Shown: piece after piece, positions 62,551 through 64,000 of the stretch | How positions within the stretch are numbered: position 1 is the first letter of the stretch | Layout of the letters: the number at the start of each line of letters is the position of its first letter | Origin: Winogradskyella immobilis | GTDB lineage: Bacteria > Bacteroidota > Bacteroidia > Flavobacteriales > Flavobacteriaceae | Direction: 5' to 3' | NCBI RefSeq assembly: GCF_021887715.1 | Contig: NZ_JAIQXX010000006.1 | Span: forward strand, 106,150 to 170,149 | DNA: 64,000 bases | Made by a program: the position numbers and the translations under genes | Notes under the pieces: generated by a model | Told to the model about the DNA's origin: nothing | Seen by the model: the letters and a program-made list of their open reading frames with translations, nothing else | Database searches by the model: none

Positions 62551-63298
62551 TAAAGTTCTTTAGAAAAATCCGCCAAAATATGATTAAAGAAAATAAAGCC
62601 TCTAAATACTTAATGTATGCTATAGGCGAAATAGCACTTGTAATGATTGGTATTCTCTTAGCATTGCAAGTAAGTAATTGGAATGAGAACCGAATTAAAC
62701 AGCAAAATGAGGTAAAAATTTTAAGTCAATTAAATGAAGACTTAAAGGTAAACTTAATAGAGTTAAAGGGAATTTATGAATCATTAAATAATTCTAACTC
62801 AGGTGGTTTAAAAATAATTAACTTTTTAACCTCAAATAAACCTAGTAATGATTCTTTAAAAATTTGGACAGAAAATTTTAATAACTCAAATATTTTTAAC
62901 AATGCTAACACTACCTATAAAAATTTAGAAAACAGTGAAAAAATATCATTTCTAATGATTCTTTGCGGTTAAGAATTACTCTCATGTACGAGCAAGAGTT
63001 TTTAAATGTACATACTCGGGAGCGTTTTTGGTATGAAGAATATTATCCAAAATATATACAAGAGTTTTACAAAAATTTTAAAGCAGGTACTGTTCAAAAC
63101 TCTTGGTTAAAAGGTCAAAAATTAGCAGTAAATACGGCGAGAAACACTTATGATCTTCGAAAAAATGAGACCTTTAAAAATGTCTTGGTAGAAACATACA
63201 ATTTTCGCTTAATACGAATTTTAAGGTTAGGTGAAACCATAGAAACACTTAAAAAGTTAATACTAGATATAGATAAAGAAATTGAAAGTTTAAAATGA
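62547..63298 (+). pseudogene. DUF6090 family copy D, frameshifted
   Basis: The first frame (MIKFFRKIRQNMIKENKASK..., to codon ~141) and a second frame (from ~62950; SNDSLRLRITLMYEQEF... to 63298) join into a normal ~250-residue protein if one base is added to the A6 run at 62938-62943. Either a disrupted gene, slippage-controlled expression, or a sequencing indel. Confidence 0.75.
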
Positions 63299-63311
63299 TA
63301 AAATTCTTTAC

Positions 63312-63350
63312 TATTTGAATCAAAGGTTTAGTAAACCTTTGATTCAAATA
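63312..63350. repeat. Perfect 19-bp-arm palindrome
   Basis: Arms 63312-63330 and 63332-63350 (TATTTGAATCAAAGGTTTA and its reverse complement) around a single G. It directly follows a start module that stops after MIKFFTI (63295-63318). Confidence 0.8.
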
Positions 63351-63376
63351 CAGAGCAGGGCATATGTTATACAATT

Positions 63377-63427
63377 ATGATTAAGTTTTTTAGACTATCC
63401 GCAATAAATGGTCTTGTAGACCTTTGA
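63377..63427 (+). pseudogene. Truncated DUF6090 start module
   Basis: Reads MIKFFRLSAINGLVDL and stops. Relict of the same module, between two other fragments. Confidence 0.55.
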
Positions 63428-63462
63428 TAAGGATATAAATTGAAAGCTAGAATATAAAAACA

Positions 63463-63729
63463 ATGATTAAGTTTTTCAGAAAAATACGCTATAACCTTAT
63501 GGAAACATGAAAAACAGACAAACCTGCCTTGCCGGCAGGCAAATACTTCAAATACGCCATTGGCGAAATCATCCTTGTCGTCATTGGTATTCTCATAGCG
63601 CTACAGATAAAAAATTGGAATGAAGTCAGAAAAAACAAGCAATCGGTAAACGTTTCTATAGCCGCTTTATTGACAGACCTAAAACAAGACACCTTACAAC
63701 TCAGTAGTGCAATAAGAAATCGGGCTTAA
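63463..63729 (+). pseudogene. DUF6090 copy E with in-frame TGA and early truncation
   Basis: MIKFFRKIRYNLMET is followed by TGA (63508-63510) where copy A has Gly, then the frame continues KTDKPALPAGKYFKYAIGEIILVVIGILIALQIKNWNE and stops at ~88 codons. A small palindrome (CCTGCCTTGCCGGCAGGC) is inserted in frame. Confidence 0.7.
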
Positions 63730-64000
63730 AAGAACTTACAGAAGCTATGATAAATGATTTAACAGCTATTTAGGTGGTAAAATAGATCATTGTCATTGAT
63801 TTAGCCTAATTACAACTGGTAACTTGCTTAAAGAAGAAATAGGATTGGGCATTAAGAAATTTATTATATAGATGCTGAAACGAGTTCAGCACGACAAGCT
63901 TGAAGCTTATATTTATTCAACTAATGATTTGTCATTCTGAACTTGTTTCAGAATCTAAAGGTTTCCACAAATCATCCCAATTTGGATTCTCTTTTTCAAC
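63730..64000. other. Array remnant and palindromic repeats to window end
   Basis: No intact gene. It may contain eroded body sequence of copy E (~63730-63780) and REP-like palindromes GCTGAAACGAGTTCAGC (~63873) and ATTCTGAACTTGTTTCAGAAT (~63935). The array may continue beyond the window. Confidence 0.5.

Noticed and set aside
59579..63730. CRISPR array as an explanation for repeated sequence
   Set aside because: Repeats are long gene starts and irregular palindromes with widely varying spacing, not short identical repeats with uniform spacers, and no cas operon is present.

Overview
The window is a contiguous, AT-rich chromosomal segment of a member of the Flavobacteriaceae (Bacteroidetes), probably marine. 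The evidence is a Por-type C-terminal sorting domain on a secreted glucanase, a bacillithiol pathway gene (bshB1), DUF6090 and Lacal_2735-type proteins found mainly in this family, near-absence of Shine-Dalgarno sequences, and many -7 promoter boxes of the Bacteroidetes form TAnnTTTG.

Layout. 1-13.9 kb is ordinary housekeeping: the end of pheT, a PAP2 phosphatase, tpx, dgkA, ftsK, a LolA-like carrier, an LptG-like permease, ribB with a degenerate RibA-like half, then on the minus strand a GH16 beta-glucanase, a DegT aminotransferase, a nitroreductase and an unknown protein.

14.07-28.86 kb is an integrated genomic island of about 14.8 kb in the 3' end of a tRNA-Ser(TGA) gene. It has 13-bp att repeats, 19-bp end repeats, and a tyrosine recombinase and HTH/excisionase-like gene at the tRNA side. 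Its cargo is defence-like: a type III restriction-modification pair (mod, res) apparently co-transcribed with a small unknown gene and a two-nuclease-domain DUF2779 protein, then a 51-aa antitoxin-like gene plus GNAT acetyltransferase, and a class II Fic protein behind three palindromes. Two long non-coding stretches hold nested palindromes. No relaxase is seen.

28.9-49.9 kb is core genome again: DUF3108, two M28 lipoprotein peptidases, a GIY-YIG protein, tRNA-His, bshB1, a Cys/Met PLP enzyme, a MATE remnant, a fused CcsB-CcsA cytochrome c maturation protein, mscL, a truncated globin, a DUF2520/kdsC/UbiA/maf cluster, a PIG-L deacetylase with a sodium-solute symporter, and DUF2911.

50.0-57.8 kb looks like a photo-oxidative stress regulon: aquaporin; TetR-like regulator and ABC1 kinase; then folE, a 75-aa protein, an SDR without its catalytic Tyr, glutathione peroxidase, two Lacal_2735 paralogues, TspO, SRPBCC and photolyase. 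Both transcription units are preceded by the same spaced inverted repeat, TGTTTAA-N16-TTAAACA.

58.1-64 kb has an M20 amidohydrolase followed by a tandem array of DUF6090 genes. Three copies are intact. At least nine further copies of the same start module (ATGATTAARTTYTT...) are truncated, frameshifted or run into short palindromic repeats. This array, the island operon and the shared operator are the most unusual parts of the window.
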